NCBI RefSeq assembly: GCF_026966905.1 | Contig: NZ_JAPUBN010000003.1 | Span: forward strand, 1 to 37,132 | Source: Marinomonas phaeophyticola | Lineage (GTDB): Bacteria > Pseudomonadota > Gammaproteobacteria > Pseudomonadales > Marinomonadaceae | DNA length: 37,132 bases | Direction of reading: 5' to 3' | Shown: positions 1-7,833 of the stretch, piece after piece | Layout of the letters: every line of letters begins with the position of its first letter | How positions within the stretch are numbered: position 1 is the stretch's first letter | Notes under the pieces: generated by a model | Seen by the model: only the letters and a program-made list of their open reading frames with translations | What the model was told of the DNA's origin: nothing | Databases searched by the model: none | Position numbers and translations under genes: made by a program

Positions 1-62
1 GGACCAGCGTAAAGTTGGCCCGCTTTGCGTTTATGTATTCCTCAAGCCTTGTTTACCCTAGA

Positions 63-380
63 TTAATGGGCGAACTTTAATACCGCCACTCCAAGAATAA
101 TCAGTAGTACACCAAAATATCGCATTAGTGAGGCGGGATCGCCATATAGCCAAATGCCTAATAGAAATGTCCCCGATGCACCTATACCGGTCCAAACTGC
201 ATAGGCGGTTCCCATAGGAATTTCTTTTTGTGCTAACCAAAGAAATGAGCCGCTAATAACCATAAAAATAATAGCGATACTAATGCCGAGTACTTTTGAT
301 TCACTGGTTTGCGCCATTTTTAATCCAATAGGCCAACCGATTTCAGTGAGGCCTGCTAGTAGCAAATATAACCAACTCAT
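63..380 (-). CDS. gdx: SMR-family exporter, Gdx/SugE type (guanidinium/quaternary ammonium)
   Basis: This 105-residue protein has four hydrophobic segments, the standard size for a small multidrug resistance transporter that works as a dual-topology dimer in the inner membrane. The proton/substrate-coupling glutamate is present as E13 in GLTEIGW. The motif TAYAVWTGIG in the third segment is shared with E. coli SugE/Gdx, and the start MSWLYL also resembles it. Characterised Gdx proteins export guanidinium in exchange for protons; quaternary ammonium export is also reported for the subfamily. An AAGGAAAC ribosome site precedes the ATG at 380. I looked for guanidine riboswitch hairpins in the leader and found none. 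The gene is divergent from a LysR regulator that may control it. The family call is firm; the exact substrate is inferred. Confidence 0.88.
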   Translation of the reverse strand: MSWLYLLLAGLTEIGWPIGLKMAQTSESKVLGISIAIIFMVISGSFLWLAQKEIPMGTAYAVWTGIGASGTFLLGIWLYGDPASLMRYFGVLLIILGVAVLKFAH

Positions 381-437
381 GTTTTTGTTTCCTTACCGCT
401 ATTGTTTAGGATTGATTGAAGATTTGCATTTGATGGT

Positions 438-452
438 ATCAATAATTATGAT
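438..452. promoter_or_regulatory. Candidate LysR-type operator (ATC-N9-GAT)
   Basis: The divergent gap between the SMR exporter and the LysR gene contains ATC, nine A/T bases, then GAT. ATC-N9-GAT is one recognised form of the LysR-family T-N11-A box. It lies about 35 bp before the regulator start, a sensible place for autoregulation and divergent control. The surroundings are AT-rich, so chance occurrence is quite possible. Confidence 0.3.
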
Positions 453-485
453 AATTAAAAGTTAGTAATCATCGATATTTTTCAT

Positions 486-1367
486 ATGTTAAGTTTAGAG
501 CAAGTTAATATGCTGGTATTGTCAGCAGAGTTAGGTTCATTTTCCGCTTGTGCTAGGAAGTTAGGCAAAGTTCAGTCGGCGGTTAGCCATGGTATAAGCA
601 GTTTAGAGTTGGATTTAGGTGTTGAATTATTTGATAGAAGTTCACGTAGACCAACCTTAACGCCCGAAGGGGAACGTTTAATACGAACGGCAAAAGCGTT
701 ATTAGCGCAATCCTATGAGTTTGAAAAAATTGCTGAATCCATTATGCGTCATGAGGAAAGCGTGCTAACTATCGCGATTGATGATGCCTTACTGATGCCA
801 AATATTGCCTCAGTATTAAAACAGTTTTCTCTCCAGTTTCCTTATGTTGAATTGGATTTAGTCTCAACGGCGTCCCCCGATATTATCCATTCTGTTGCTA
901 ACGGTAATGTGGATATTGGCGTGATGTTTTCAGAAATTGAAGCAAACAAAAAAGTCGATTTTTGCTATGTCGGCGGTATAGATTTTATTGCTGTTTGCCA
1001 CTCAAGCTTTCCATTGGCTGGACAACGCGTTTTTTCAGAATCGGATCTAGCACCGTTTCGGCAAATAGCTGTTCGCGGAGCGTTGAAAAAAGAGTCTCAA
1101 GCGTTAATTAGTATGACGCCTAGTGTTTGGTGGTGTTCCAGTAATTACAGCGTGCTAGAACTCGTTAAACAACAAATAGGTTGGGCCTACTTGCCACTTT
1201 ATTTAGTTCAACCTCTTATTGAAAATGGCAGTATATGTAAAATTGATGCCGCTTTTGATCATAAGCCTTGGTCAATTCCAGTGGATTTGGTATCAAAGAA
1301 AGGGGCTCATCGTGGCCCAGCCTATCAATACTTCTTTGAAACCTGTAAACATGCGTTTTCACTCTGA
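486..1367 (+). CDS. LysR-family transcriptional regulator
   Basis: This 293-residue protein has an N-terminal winged helix-turn-helix (about residues 2-61: GSFSACARKLGKVQSAVSH, then LGVELFDRSSRRPTLTPEG) and a C-terminal effector domain of the periplasmic-binding-protein fold. Both length and layout are normal for LysR regulators. It is divergent from the SMR exporter gene at 63-380 and may control it. The ATG at 486 has no strong ribosome site, but the next in-frame ATG would cut into the DNA-binding domain, so 486 is kept. The effector cannot be predicted. Confidence 0.9.
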   Translation: MLSLEQVNMLVLSAELGSFSACARKLGKVQSAVSHGISSLELDLGVELFDRSSRRPTLTPEGERLIRTAKALLAQSYEFEKIAESIMRHEESVLTIAIDDALLMPNIASVLKQFSLQFPYVELDLVSTASPDIIHSVANGNVDIGVMFSEIEANKKVDFCYVGGIDFIAVCHSSFPLAGQRVFSESDLAPFRQIAVRGALKKESQALISMTPSVWWCSSNYSVLELVKQQIGWAYLPLYLVQPLIENGSICKIDAAFDHKPWSIPVDLVSKKGAHRGPAYQYFFETCKHAFSL

Positions 1368-1384
1368 TGGGGAATTTTAGAATG

Positions 1385-1416
1385 ATTGAGAGTTTGAGAA
1401 TAATTGAGAGTTTGAG
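1385..1416. repeat. Two direct copies of a 14-bp sequence
   Basis: ATTGAGAGTTTGAG occurs at 1385-1398 and again at 1403-1416, an 18-bp period, in the gap between two LysR genes. It could be a pair of protein-binding sites or a small slippage duplication. No function is claimed. Confidence 0.6.
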
Positions 1417-1477
1417 CGATTATTGCCCGAGTAATAATACGAATAAAACAAGAATGCCATAGAGGGAACGTTATAGT

Positions 1478-2410
1478 ATGAAAAAATGGGGGGCTCATCA
1501 GGGACGTTTACCGACTCTCAATCACTTAATTGCCTTAGAGGCGACGGCAAGGTTGGGAAGTTTTAGTGCAGCAGCGCAAGAAATGCATTTAACTCAAGGA
1601 GCCGTTGCACAGCAAATTAGAGGTTTAGAAAAAGATTTAGGTGGTCCGTTATTTGAGCGCTTACCAAGAGGCTTGGAGGTGAATAGTAAGGGCAAAGAAT
1701 ACATTAATCGACTTAATTTGGCCTTAGGCATTATTGAAGAGGCGACAAAAGTGCTGCTTGCCGATGAGGCAGTAGGCGATCAAAATCAAATTATGCTCAG
1801 CACTACCCCTTCATTTGCTAGTCGGTGGCTTATTCCTCGCTTACCCAAACTGTATGATACTTATCCAAACATCTCAGTCATGATTGATGCTTCCAATACG
1901 TTACGTCGTTTTCATGGGGAGAATAAAATTGATATGGCGGTTCGTTGGGGAACCACGCCCTTTGCGGATGGCCATGCTCGATTCTTATTGCCAGGCAAAG
2001 CGATCCCCGTTTGTTCTCCAGGCTTTCTTGAAGGTAAAGAGCGGTTAAATCCAGAAGAGCTTGAAGGAATCCCCCTTATTTCTGATAGCCATAACAGTTG
2101 GCAAACTTGGTATGATTCGTTTGGTGTGGCTGGTAGTGAGGTGCATGGGCCAGTCTTTTCTCTATCCAGTCATGCTCTCGAAGCCGCCGAACAAGGTATG
2201 GGTGTTGCTTTGGTACCAAAGTTACTTGTGCAAGCGGCTTTAGAATCAGGACGCCTTGTTGAAGCCATGTCAGAGGAGTATCAGCTGGATACGAAAGCAG
2301 GGTATTTTTTGGTAACAAATGAGCAAGTCTCAGATGATTCCGCCTTGGGTAAGGTGATTAACTGGATGCTTGACGAAGCAAAAACACTTCCCCAAAATAG
2401 CCAAGATTAA
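1478..2410 (+). CDS. LysR-family regulator, GcvA-like
   Basis: This 310-residue LysR regulator has its helix-turn-helix at about residues 12-71 (ATARLGSFSAAAQEMHLTQGA; LGGPLFERLPRG) and an effector-binding domain from about residue 95. The features LPTLNHLIALEATARLGSFSAAA and the STTPSFASRWLIPRL stretch at the start of the effector domain are typical of the GcvA-like branch. GAGGGA lies upstream of the ATG at 1478. The gene ends at a hairpin terminator shared with the convergent SDR gene. A target gene is not obvious, because the flanking genes have regulators of their own. The family call is firm; the role is unknown. Confidence 0.9.
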   Translation: MKKWGAHQGRLPTLNHLIALEATARLGSFSAAAQEMHLTQGAVAQQIRGLEKDLGGPLFERLPRGLEVNSKGKEYINRLNLALGIIEEATKVLLADEAVGDQNQIMLSTTPSFASRWLIPRLPKLYDTYPNISVMIDASNTLRRFHGENKIDMAVRWGTTPFADGHARFLLPGKAIPVCSPGFLEGKERLNPEELEGIPLISDSHNSWQTWYDSFGVAGSEVHGPVFSLSSHALEAAEQGMGVALVPKLLVQAALESGRLVEAMSEEYQLDTKAGYFLVTNEQVSDDSALGKVINWMLDEAKTLPQNSQD

Positions 2411-2422
2411 CGTAATAAAAAA

Positions 2423-2459
2423 ACAGTGCAGTAATCTCATTGTAGATTATCTGCACTGT
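2423..2459. terminator. Bidirectional intrinsic terminator
   Basis: A nearly perfect stem pairs ACAGTGCAG (2423-2431) with CTGCACTGT (2451-2459) and extends through TAATCT/AGATTA around a six-base loop. An A-run lies on its left, which reads as a U-tract for the leftward gene, and a T-rich stretch lies on its right. It sits between convergent genes ending at 2410 and 2490, so it probably serves both. Confidence 0.85.
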
Positions 2460-2489
2460 AGGACATTATTTTTATGTCATAATGAGTTA

Positions 2490-3092
2490 TTAAAAAACGA
2501 TTCGCATTGTCTGACCAGTCTGCAGTCCTTCAACGCTTTTCGCGTACCCTAGAGCCGCTCGTGCTGCAGGGACAGGGCAGTGGCCGCGGAAGAAAGCGCC
2601 GTAATTCTCCATTGCTTCTTCAATGACTCCAGGGCTGACAACATTGAGGCGTTGACCTCTTGGCATCTCTAATGCAGCGGCCATAACAAAACCACTAAGG
2701 GCACAAGCTACCATAGAAGCCGAGCTTCCCATTGGAATTGGGTCATGATCGGTAACACCGGAACTGAGAGTGAAAGAGCCGCCATCATTGATGTACTCGC
2801 TGCCTATGAGAACAAGATTCACTTGCCCCATTAGTTTGTCTTTTAAACCAAACTCGTAATCTTCGGTTGTAAACTCAGGAAAAGGCGCCCATTTCACATG
2901 ACCCGCACAGCTAATAACAGCGTCGAACTTACCTGCCTTTTTAAATGCATTACGTATAGATGCGGTGTCAGTAATGTCCATAATGAGATCACCAGAAGTA
3001 CGGCCAGCCGTTACTATTTCATGACGTTGGCCTAATTCTTTCGCTACCGCTTTGCCTATTGTTCCTGTCGCGCCTATTAAAATAATTCTCAT
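2490..3092 (-). CDS. Short NAD(P)-binding SDR-like oxidoreductase
   Basis: The 200-residue product opens with a Rossmann dinucleotide motif (ILIGATGTIGKAVAKEL). The ATG at 3092 is chosen over an upstream in-frame start at 3173 because AAAGGAAAG precedes it and the Rossmann strand begins immediately. NVVSPGVI near the C-terminus matches the SDR substrate-side motif. The classical catalytic YxxxK is missing: the expected region reads SASMVACALSGFVMAAALEM, without Tyr or Lys. A subgroup of short SDR-like proteins shares this lack, so catalysis may differ from classical SDRs. The gene is divergent from the LysR gene at 3388, which may regulate it. The substrate is unknown. Confidence 0.85.
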   Translation of the reverse strand: MRIILIGATGTIGKAVAKELGQRHEIVTAGRTSGDLIMDITDTASIRNAFKKAGKFDAVISCAGHVKWAPFPEFTTEDYEFGLKDKLMGQVNLVLIGSEYINDGGSFTLSSGVTDHDPIPMGSSASMVACALSGFVMAAALEMPRGQRLNVVSPGVIEEAMENYGAFFRGHCPVPAARAALGYAKSVEGLQTGQTMRIVF

Positions 3093-3387
3093 GTGTCTTT
3101 CCTTTATTAAACGAAATAATTTATGAATCAGTGTGTTTAATATAGTGCTAAAGAAGGGAGACTGACCAATCATATAATTTATCGATAGGCAGTAGATTAA
3201 TTACAGTCTAGTTTTGAATAAACGAGTATAAAGCGGGTCTATTGTTTATACACACTGGCGCATCTCTACCTTCTACCCATCATAGAAATATTGTAGTATG
3301 GCGTTTGCTTTCTGCATGTTTGGATGCATGCCATTACTTTTACTCCGAGTCAGTTTACATCTACAATATCGTCTATTGGAAAGATCT

Positions 3388-4299
3388 ATGAAAAAAGAAT
3401 TTAAAGCCTACACAGGGCAGGTAACTGATATCGATTTACGCCAGTTTAGAATTTTTAAAATGGTGGTTGATTGTGGTGGTTTTGCAGCGGCGGAAGTGGC
3501 GTTAAATATCAGTCGACCTGCAATCAGTATGGCCGTATCGGACCTAGAAGCGCGTCTCAAAATGACCTTGTGTCAAAGAGGAAGAGCAGGGTTCTTTCTA
3601 ACCGATGAAGGTCGAGGTATTTATGAAGCCATTGTGCAACTATTCGCATCAATGGAAGTGTTTAAATTACAAGTAAATGGTCTTCACTCGTTTCTTAAAG
3701 GCGATCTTAATATTGGTATCTCTGATAATTTAGTGACCTTGGAACACATGAACATCAGTAAGGCCTTAGCCTCTCTGAAAGAAAGAGGGCCGGACATTAA
3801 TATCAATATTCGAATGGCTCCCCCAATAGATATAGAGCGTGGTGTGATGGACGGGCAGCTGCACGTTGGTGTTGTTCCTCATGCAAGGTCGCTTCCTAAC
3901 ATTGAATATTTTAATTTATATGACGAAGAGTCTTATCTTTACTGTAGTAACACACACCCGCTTTATAATGCAGAAACGCTGAGTGTCGAAGATGTCATTG
4001 CAGCAGACATGGTGGTATCGACCTATGGAAGAACACCTTCTATTAGCGGTTTTACACAATCTTTTCATACAACAGCGCAAGCTTCGGATAAAGAAGGTAT
4101 CGCTTTCTTAGTCTTGACCGGGGCTTATATTGGTTTTTTACCAGCACATTTTGCGGAACGTTGGTTTGAAAAAGGGGCGCTTAAAACACTGATGCCAGAA
4201 CTTTTTCAGTATTCTACTAGTTATGCAGCGATTACTCGTAAAGGCGCTAAGCCCAATCGAATCGTTGATACACTCATGAAATTGCTGGTTAACGATTAG
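3388..4299 (+). CDS. LysR-family regulator, probable controller of the aminotransferase operon
   Basis: The 303-residue product is a LysR-type regulator with its helix-turn-helix at about residues 12-72 (GGFAAAEVALNISRPAISMAV; then LCQRGRAGFFLTDEG). An in-frame start at 3298 would add 30 residues with no resemblance to the family. The ATG at 3388 follows GGAAAG at good spacing and gives a normal length. It lies upstream of and codirectional with the aminotransferase and dehydrogenase genes, and divergent from the SDR gene at 2490-3092. Control of either is plausible, with the amino-acid operon favoured. No inducer can be inferred. Confidence 0.88.
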   Translation: MKKEFKAYTGQVTDIDLRQFRIFKMVVDCGGFAAAEVALNISRPAISMAVSDLEARLKMTLCQRGRAGFFLTDEGRGIYEAIVQLFASMEVFKLQVNGLHSFLKGDLNIGISDNLVTLEHMNISKALASLKERGPDININIRMAPPIDIERGVMDGQLHVGVVPHARSLPNIEYFNLYDEESYLYCSNTHPLYNAETLSVEDVIAADMVVSTYGRTPSISGFTQSFHTTAQASDKEGIAFLVLTGAYIGFLPAHFAERWFEKGALKTLMPELFQYSTSYAAITRKGAKPNRIVDTLMKLLVND

Positions 4300-4315
4300 A
4301 TATTATTCTTTTTCT

Positions 4316-4350
4316 CAGACTGATGAATCCCTGAGATGCCTGTCAGTCTG
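4316..4350 (+). terminator. Possible terminator or stem-loop after the LysR gene
   Basis: Eight-base perfect arms CAGACTGA (4316-4323) and TCAGTCTG (4343-4350) enclose a 19-base loop and are followed by a T-rich region. There is no immediate U-tract, so termination is not certain. The rest of the 266-bp gap to the aminotransferase holds only its presumed promoter. Confidence 0.45.
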
Positions 4351-4565
4351 CACTTTACCTTTTCGTTCTTGATATTTTTTATTCCTTCCTATTTGTGGCT
4401 TATTGTCGAGAATTTTGTCTTCGTTTTGCTCTCTTTATCTGAATTCTGTTAGTTAACCTACAGCTTAACTAATGGTAAATTTATTTGGATTTAAAAAATT
4501 AGATGGGAGCGCATAATCGAATGCATTACTAAGTCCTACAACATATTTTAGATTAGGGTGACGCT

Positions 4566-5903
4566 ATGAATGAAAAACAATCTGCACATGGATTATCACA
4601 AGCACAGCTTGATTCGTTTTGGATGCCATACACAGGCAACAGACAGTTTAAGCAAGATCCCCGTATCATTGTTTCAGCGGAAGGTAATTATTATACCGAT
4701 GCCGATGGTCGTAAAATTTTCGACGGCCTTTCAGGATTATGGACATGCGGTGCAGGTCACAGTCGACCAGAAATTACCGAAGCGGTGAGTAAGCAAATTA
4801 AGCAATTAGACTACTCACCTTCGTTTCAGTTTGGTCACCCAAAGGCGTTTGAATTAGCTCATAAAATTACTGAATTTATGCCTGAAGGGCTAAATCGTGT
4901 ATTTTTTACAGGATCGGGTTCTGAATCTGTAGAAACTGCATTGAAGATTGCGAGAGCGTATTGGCGTAAAAAAGGCATGGCCAGTAAAACTCGTTTTATA
5001 GGCCGTGCAAAAGGTTACCATGGCGTTAACTTTGGTGGCTTAAGTGTGGGGGGGATTAGTGCTAATCGAACTCTATATGGACAGGGTATTGATGCGATTC
5101 ACATGCCTCACACCATGATTGAAGAAAACTTATTTAGTGTCGGTATGCCGCAAAAAGGGGCTTACATTGCAGATGAATTGGAGTCTTTGATCGCCATTCA
5201 TGATGCATCTAATATTGCCGCGGTTATTGTTGAGCCGTTAGCTGGTTCGGCTGGGGTAATTCCTCCGCCACAAGGTTATTTGAAACGTCTGCGTGAAATA
5301 TGTGATAAGCATAATATTCTGTTGATTTTTGATGAAGTGATCACGGCGTTTGGTCGTATGGGATCAAAAACAGGAGCAGAGGCATTTGGTGTGATACCTG
5401 ATTTAATGACAACAGCAAAACAATTAACCAATGGTACTGTACCAATGGGAGCTGTTATCGCTAAACAAGAGATATACGATACATTTATGGCTGAAGGTGG
5501 CCCAGAGTACATGATGGAGATTCCTCATGGTTATACTTATTCTGCTCACCCAGTAGCTTGTGCCGCGGCTCTGGCTACTTTAAATCTACTTCAGGAAGAT
5601 AAGTTAATTGAGCGTGTTAACAGTATTTCACCTCATTTTCAAAAGCTGATTCACAGTTTGAAAGGGTCTCAGTATGTGTCTGATATTCGAGATTATGGAT
5701 TAACTGGAGCCTTGACGATTGCACCGGCTCCTGGTGAACCTGCGCTACGTCCGTATCAGATCGCGATGAAGTGTTGGGAAAAAGGATTCTATGTGCGTTA
5801 TGGCGGCGATACGATTCAACTTGGCCTACCGTTCACCACTGAATTGAATGAAATAGACAATGTAATTAACGCTGTAGGCGACTCAATTAATGAGTTGAGC
5901 TGA
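4566..5903 (+). CDS. bauA: Omega-amino acid (beta-alanine):pyruvate aminotransferase
   Basis: This 445-residue class III PLP-dependent aminotransferase closely resembles the Pseudomonas omega-amino acid:pyruvate enzyme as I remember it: DPRIIV, GLSGLWTCGAGHSR, FTGSGSE, IIVEP-type and LLIFDEVITAFGR motifs in the same order. The PLP lysine is K285 in TTAKQLTNG. The expected reaction is beta-alanine plus pyruvate giving malonate semialdehyde plus alanine, in the cytosol. AGGGTGA precedes the ATG at 4566. The next gene, 57 bp on, encodes a semialdehyde dehydrogenase that would take this product to acetyl-CoA, which supports the substrate call. Related omega-amino acids or polyamine-derived amines are alternatives. 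The gene symbol is by analogy. Confidence 0.88.
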   Translation: MNEKQSAHGLSQAQLDSFWMPYTGNRQFKQDPRIIVSAEGNYYTDADGRKIFDGLSGLWTCGAGHSRPEITEAVSKQIKQLDYSPSFQFGHPKAFELAHKITEFMPEGLNRVFFTGSGSESVETALKIARAYWRKKGMASKTRFIGRAKGYHGVNFGGLSVGGISANRTLYGQGIDAIHMPHTMIEENLFSVGMPQKGAYIADELESLIAIHDASNIAAVIVEPLAGSAGVIPPPQGYLKRLREICDKHNILLIFDEVITAFGRMGSKTGAEAFGVIPDLMTTAKQLTNGTVPMGAVIAKQEIYDTFMAEGGPEYMMEIPHGYTYSAHPVACAAALATLNLLQEDKLIERVNSISPHFQKLIHSLKGSQYVSDIRDYGLTGALTIAPAPGEPALRPYQIAMKCWEKGFYVRYGGDTIQLGLPFTTELNEIDNVINAVGDSINELS

Positions 5904-5960
5904 TCTAAACACGGTATTTATTGGTCGGATAGACCGAACAAAAAGATTGAGGAAGAACTG

Positions 5961-7451
5961 ATGACTATAGTAGGCCACCTAATTAATGGCGAAATGAGTA
6001 CTGAAGCAAAACGTACGCAAGACGTATTTAACCCATCTACGGGCGCGGTATCTAAACAAGTTGCTTTAGCGTCTGTTGAGACTGTTGAAGAAGCTATTGC
6101 GGCGGCAGAAAAAGCATTTCCTGAATGGCGTAATACACCGCCAGCAAAACGTGCTCAAGTAATGTATCGTTTTAAACAATTGTTGGAAGATAATGCGGCC
6201 AAAATTTGCGAATTGATCGGTAAAGAGCATGGCAAAATTGTTCATGATGCTGGTGGCGAGTTAAAACGTGGTATTGAGAATGTAGAATACGCTTGTGGCG
6301 CACCAGAATTATTGAAAGGTGAGCATAGCCGTAATGTTGGGCCAAGCATTGATTCATGGAGTGAGTTCCAACCATTAGGTGTCGTAGCGGGTATTACACC
6401 ATTTAACTTCCCTGCAATGGTGCCATTATGGATGTTTCCGATGGCGATTGTTTGTGGTAATACCTTTGTGCTTAAGCCTTCGGAAAGAGATCCGTCCTCT
6501 ACTTTATTTATCGCACAACTATTACAAGAAGCGGGCTTACCTAATGGGGTTTTGAATGTTGTTAATGGCGACAAAGAAGCGGTAGATGTGCTTTTGTCTG
6601 ACGATCGTGTAAAAGCGGTTAGCTTTGTTGGTTCTACACCAATTGCTGAATATATTTACAGCACCGCTACGGCTAATGGCAAGCGTTGTCAGGCACTCGG
6701 AGGCGCTAAAAACCACGCGATTGTTATGCCTGATGCCGATATGGATAATGCCGTTAATCAGTTAGTTGGCGCTGCGTTTGGTTCTTCAGGCGAACGTTGT
6801 ATGGCACTTTCTGTTGCTGTTGCTGTCGGTGAAGAGGCGGCTAATGCATTGGTTTCCAAAATGAAAGCGGCGATGACATCTTTAAAAGTAGGTGCGTTTA
6901 GCAACGAAAAAAATGACTTTGGTCCAGTAATTACTCGTCAACATCAAGAAAAAGTAAATGGCTATATTGATAGTGCCGAGGCCGATGGTGCCGTTATCGT
7001 CGTTGATGGACGTAATCCTGAAGTAGTTGGCTATGAAGGCGGTTTCTTCGTTGGTGCAACTTTAATCGATGGTGTAACCGCCAATATGACGAGCTATCAG
7101 GAAGAAATCTTTGGGCCAGTATTACAAGTGGTTCGAGTGGATAGCATGGAAGTGGCAATGAAACTTATTAACGACCATGAATACGGTAACGGTACTTGTA
7201 TCTTTACCCGCGATGGTGAAGCGGCTCGTTATTTCTCTGATAATATTCAGGTTGGTATGGTGGGCATCAACGTTCCCCTGCCAGTGCCTGTTTCTTATCA
7301 TAGTTTTGGTGGTTGGAAGCGATCTTTATTCGGTGATCTGCATGCTTATGGTCCAGATGCCGTGCGTTTCTATACAAAACGTAAAACCATCACCCAGCGT
7401 TGGCCTTCAAGTGGCGTTCGAGAAGGTGTGTCATTCTCTTTCCCGAGCTAA
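5961..7451 (+). CDS. mmsA: CoA-acylating (methyl)malonate-semialdehyde dehydrogenase
   Basis: This 496-residue aldehyde dehydrogenase belongs to the MmsA type. ITPFNFPAMVP (with the catalytic-site Asn), the LKPSERDPSS cofactor motif and the catalytic C280 in GSSGERCMAL are all present, and the C-terminal TKRKTITQRWP is typical of MmsA enzymes. It would oxidise malonate semialdehyde or methylmalonate semialdehyde with NAD+ and CoA, giving acetyl-CoA or propionyl-CoA plus CO2. Its position directly after the beta-alanine aminotransferase favours malonate semialdehyde. A strong GAGGAAG ribosome site precedes the ATG. A terminator at 7561-7594 closes the operon. Confidence 0.93.
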   Translation: MTIVGHLINGEMSTEAKRTQDVFNPSTGAVSKQVALASVETVEEAIAAAEKAFPEWRNTPPAKRAQVMYRFKQLLEDNAAKICELIGKEHGKIVHDAGGELKRGIENVEYACGAPELLKGEHSRNVGPSIDSWSEFQPLGVVAGITPFNFPAMVPLWMFPMAIVCGNTFVLKPSERDPSSTLFIAQLLQEAGLPNGVLNVVNGDKEAVDVLLSDDRVKAVSFVGSTPIAEYIYSTATANGKRCQALGGAKNHAIVMPDADMDNAVNQLVGAAFGSSGERCMALSVAVAVGEEAANALVSKMKAAMTSLKVGAFSNEKNDFGPVITRQHQEKVNGYIDSAEADGAVIVVDGRNPEVVGYEGGFFVGATLIDGVTANMTSYQEEIFGPVLQVVRVDSMEVAMKLINDHEYGNGTCIFTRDGEAARYFSDNIQVGMVGINVPLPVPVSYHSFGGWKRSLFGDLHAYGPDAVRFYTKRKTITQRWPSSGVREGVSFSFPS

Positions 7452-7502
7452 TCTACCTAAGGCAAACTTTCTAGGTTAAATATCGTAATAGCCTAGTCAT
7501 AA

Positions 7503-7531
7503 GGCTCTTCATTTTCTGAGTTTGATGAGCC
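7503..7531 (+). other. Stem-loop in the mmsA 3' region
   Basis: GGCTCTTCA (7503-7511) and TGATGAGCC (7523-7531) can pair with one mismatch. The hairpin lies 30 bp before the stronger terminator at 7561 and could help 3'-end stability. No U-tract follows. Confidence 0.4.
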
Positions 7532-7560
7532 GCGTTCGATTTAGATACTACCCTCCCTTA

Positions 7561-7594
7561 CAGGGCTTTCTTAATGAGAGTCCTGTTTTTTTTT
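7561..7594 (+). terminator. Strong intrinsic terminator of the aminotransferase-mmsA operon
   Basis: A ten-pair stem, CAGGGCTTTC against GAGAGTCCTG including two G-U pairs, with loop TTAAT, is followed by nine consecutive T. This is a textbook rho-independent terminator reading rightward. It implies that the DUF1989 gene at 7834 needs its own promoter. Confidence 0.92.
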
Positions 7595-7728
7595 ATAACG
7601 ACCAGTTGAACATTATTTAAGTGATCTAGATGGGGTTGTAATCGCTGTAAGATCATTGGATGTTTAATCTAAAATAGCGAAAGCGTTATTTGCTAATTCA
7701 AAAGATATGTACGTTTAAGGTAAACATT

Positions 7729-7797
7729 ATGATAATAGGGTTTATAGGGGCAGGCGCTATTGCCGAGGCTTTTATTAATAGTAATGTAGCTAAGTAA
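7729..7797 (+). pseudogene. 22-codon remnant: N-terminus of a Rossmann-fold dehydrogenase/reductase
   Basis: An ATG with AAGG eight bases upstream opens 22 codons reading MIIGFIGAGAIAEAFINSNV and ending at a stop. GFIGAGAIAEA is a clear dinucleotide-binding beta-alpha-beta start of the kind found in pyrroline-5-carboxylate reductase-like and aspartate-dehydrogenase-like proteins. The rest of the domain is absent, and the DUF1989 gene starts 36 bp later. The simplest reading is a deletion that left only the first strand and helix of a former gene, with its start signals. A functional micropeptide is less likely. Confidence 0.6.
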
Positions 7798-7833
7798 CCT
7801 TACTAACAAATGACAGAAACACGGAGCTCGTTT

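Noticed and set aside
1..62. Possible end of another gene at the left edge
   Set aside because: Too short to assign; no recognisable protein or hairpin with a T-run.
381..485. Guanidine riboswitch in front of the Gdx-like exporter
   Set aside because: The leader is too short and lacks the paired ACGG-loop hairpins or ykkC-like structure.
3298..3387. Extended N-terminus of the third LysR protein
   Set aside because: Thirty extra residues are hydrophobic and unlike the family; the ATG at 3388 has a proper ribosome site.
6242..6574. 110-codon minus-strand frame inside mmsA
   Set aside because: Antisense shadow of a strongly conserved dehydrogenase; no start signal or family resemblance.
7672..7690. 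AATAGCGAAAGCGTTATT as a LacI/Cra-type operator
   Set aside because: The two halves do not match as an inverted repeat once aligned; only the outer A/T bases agree.
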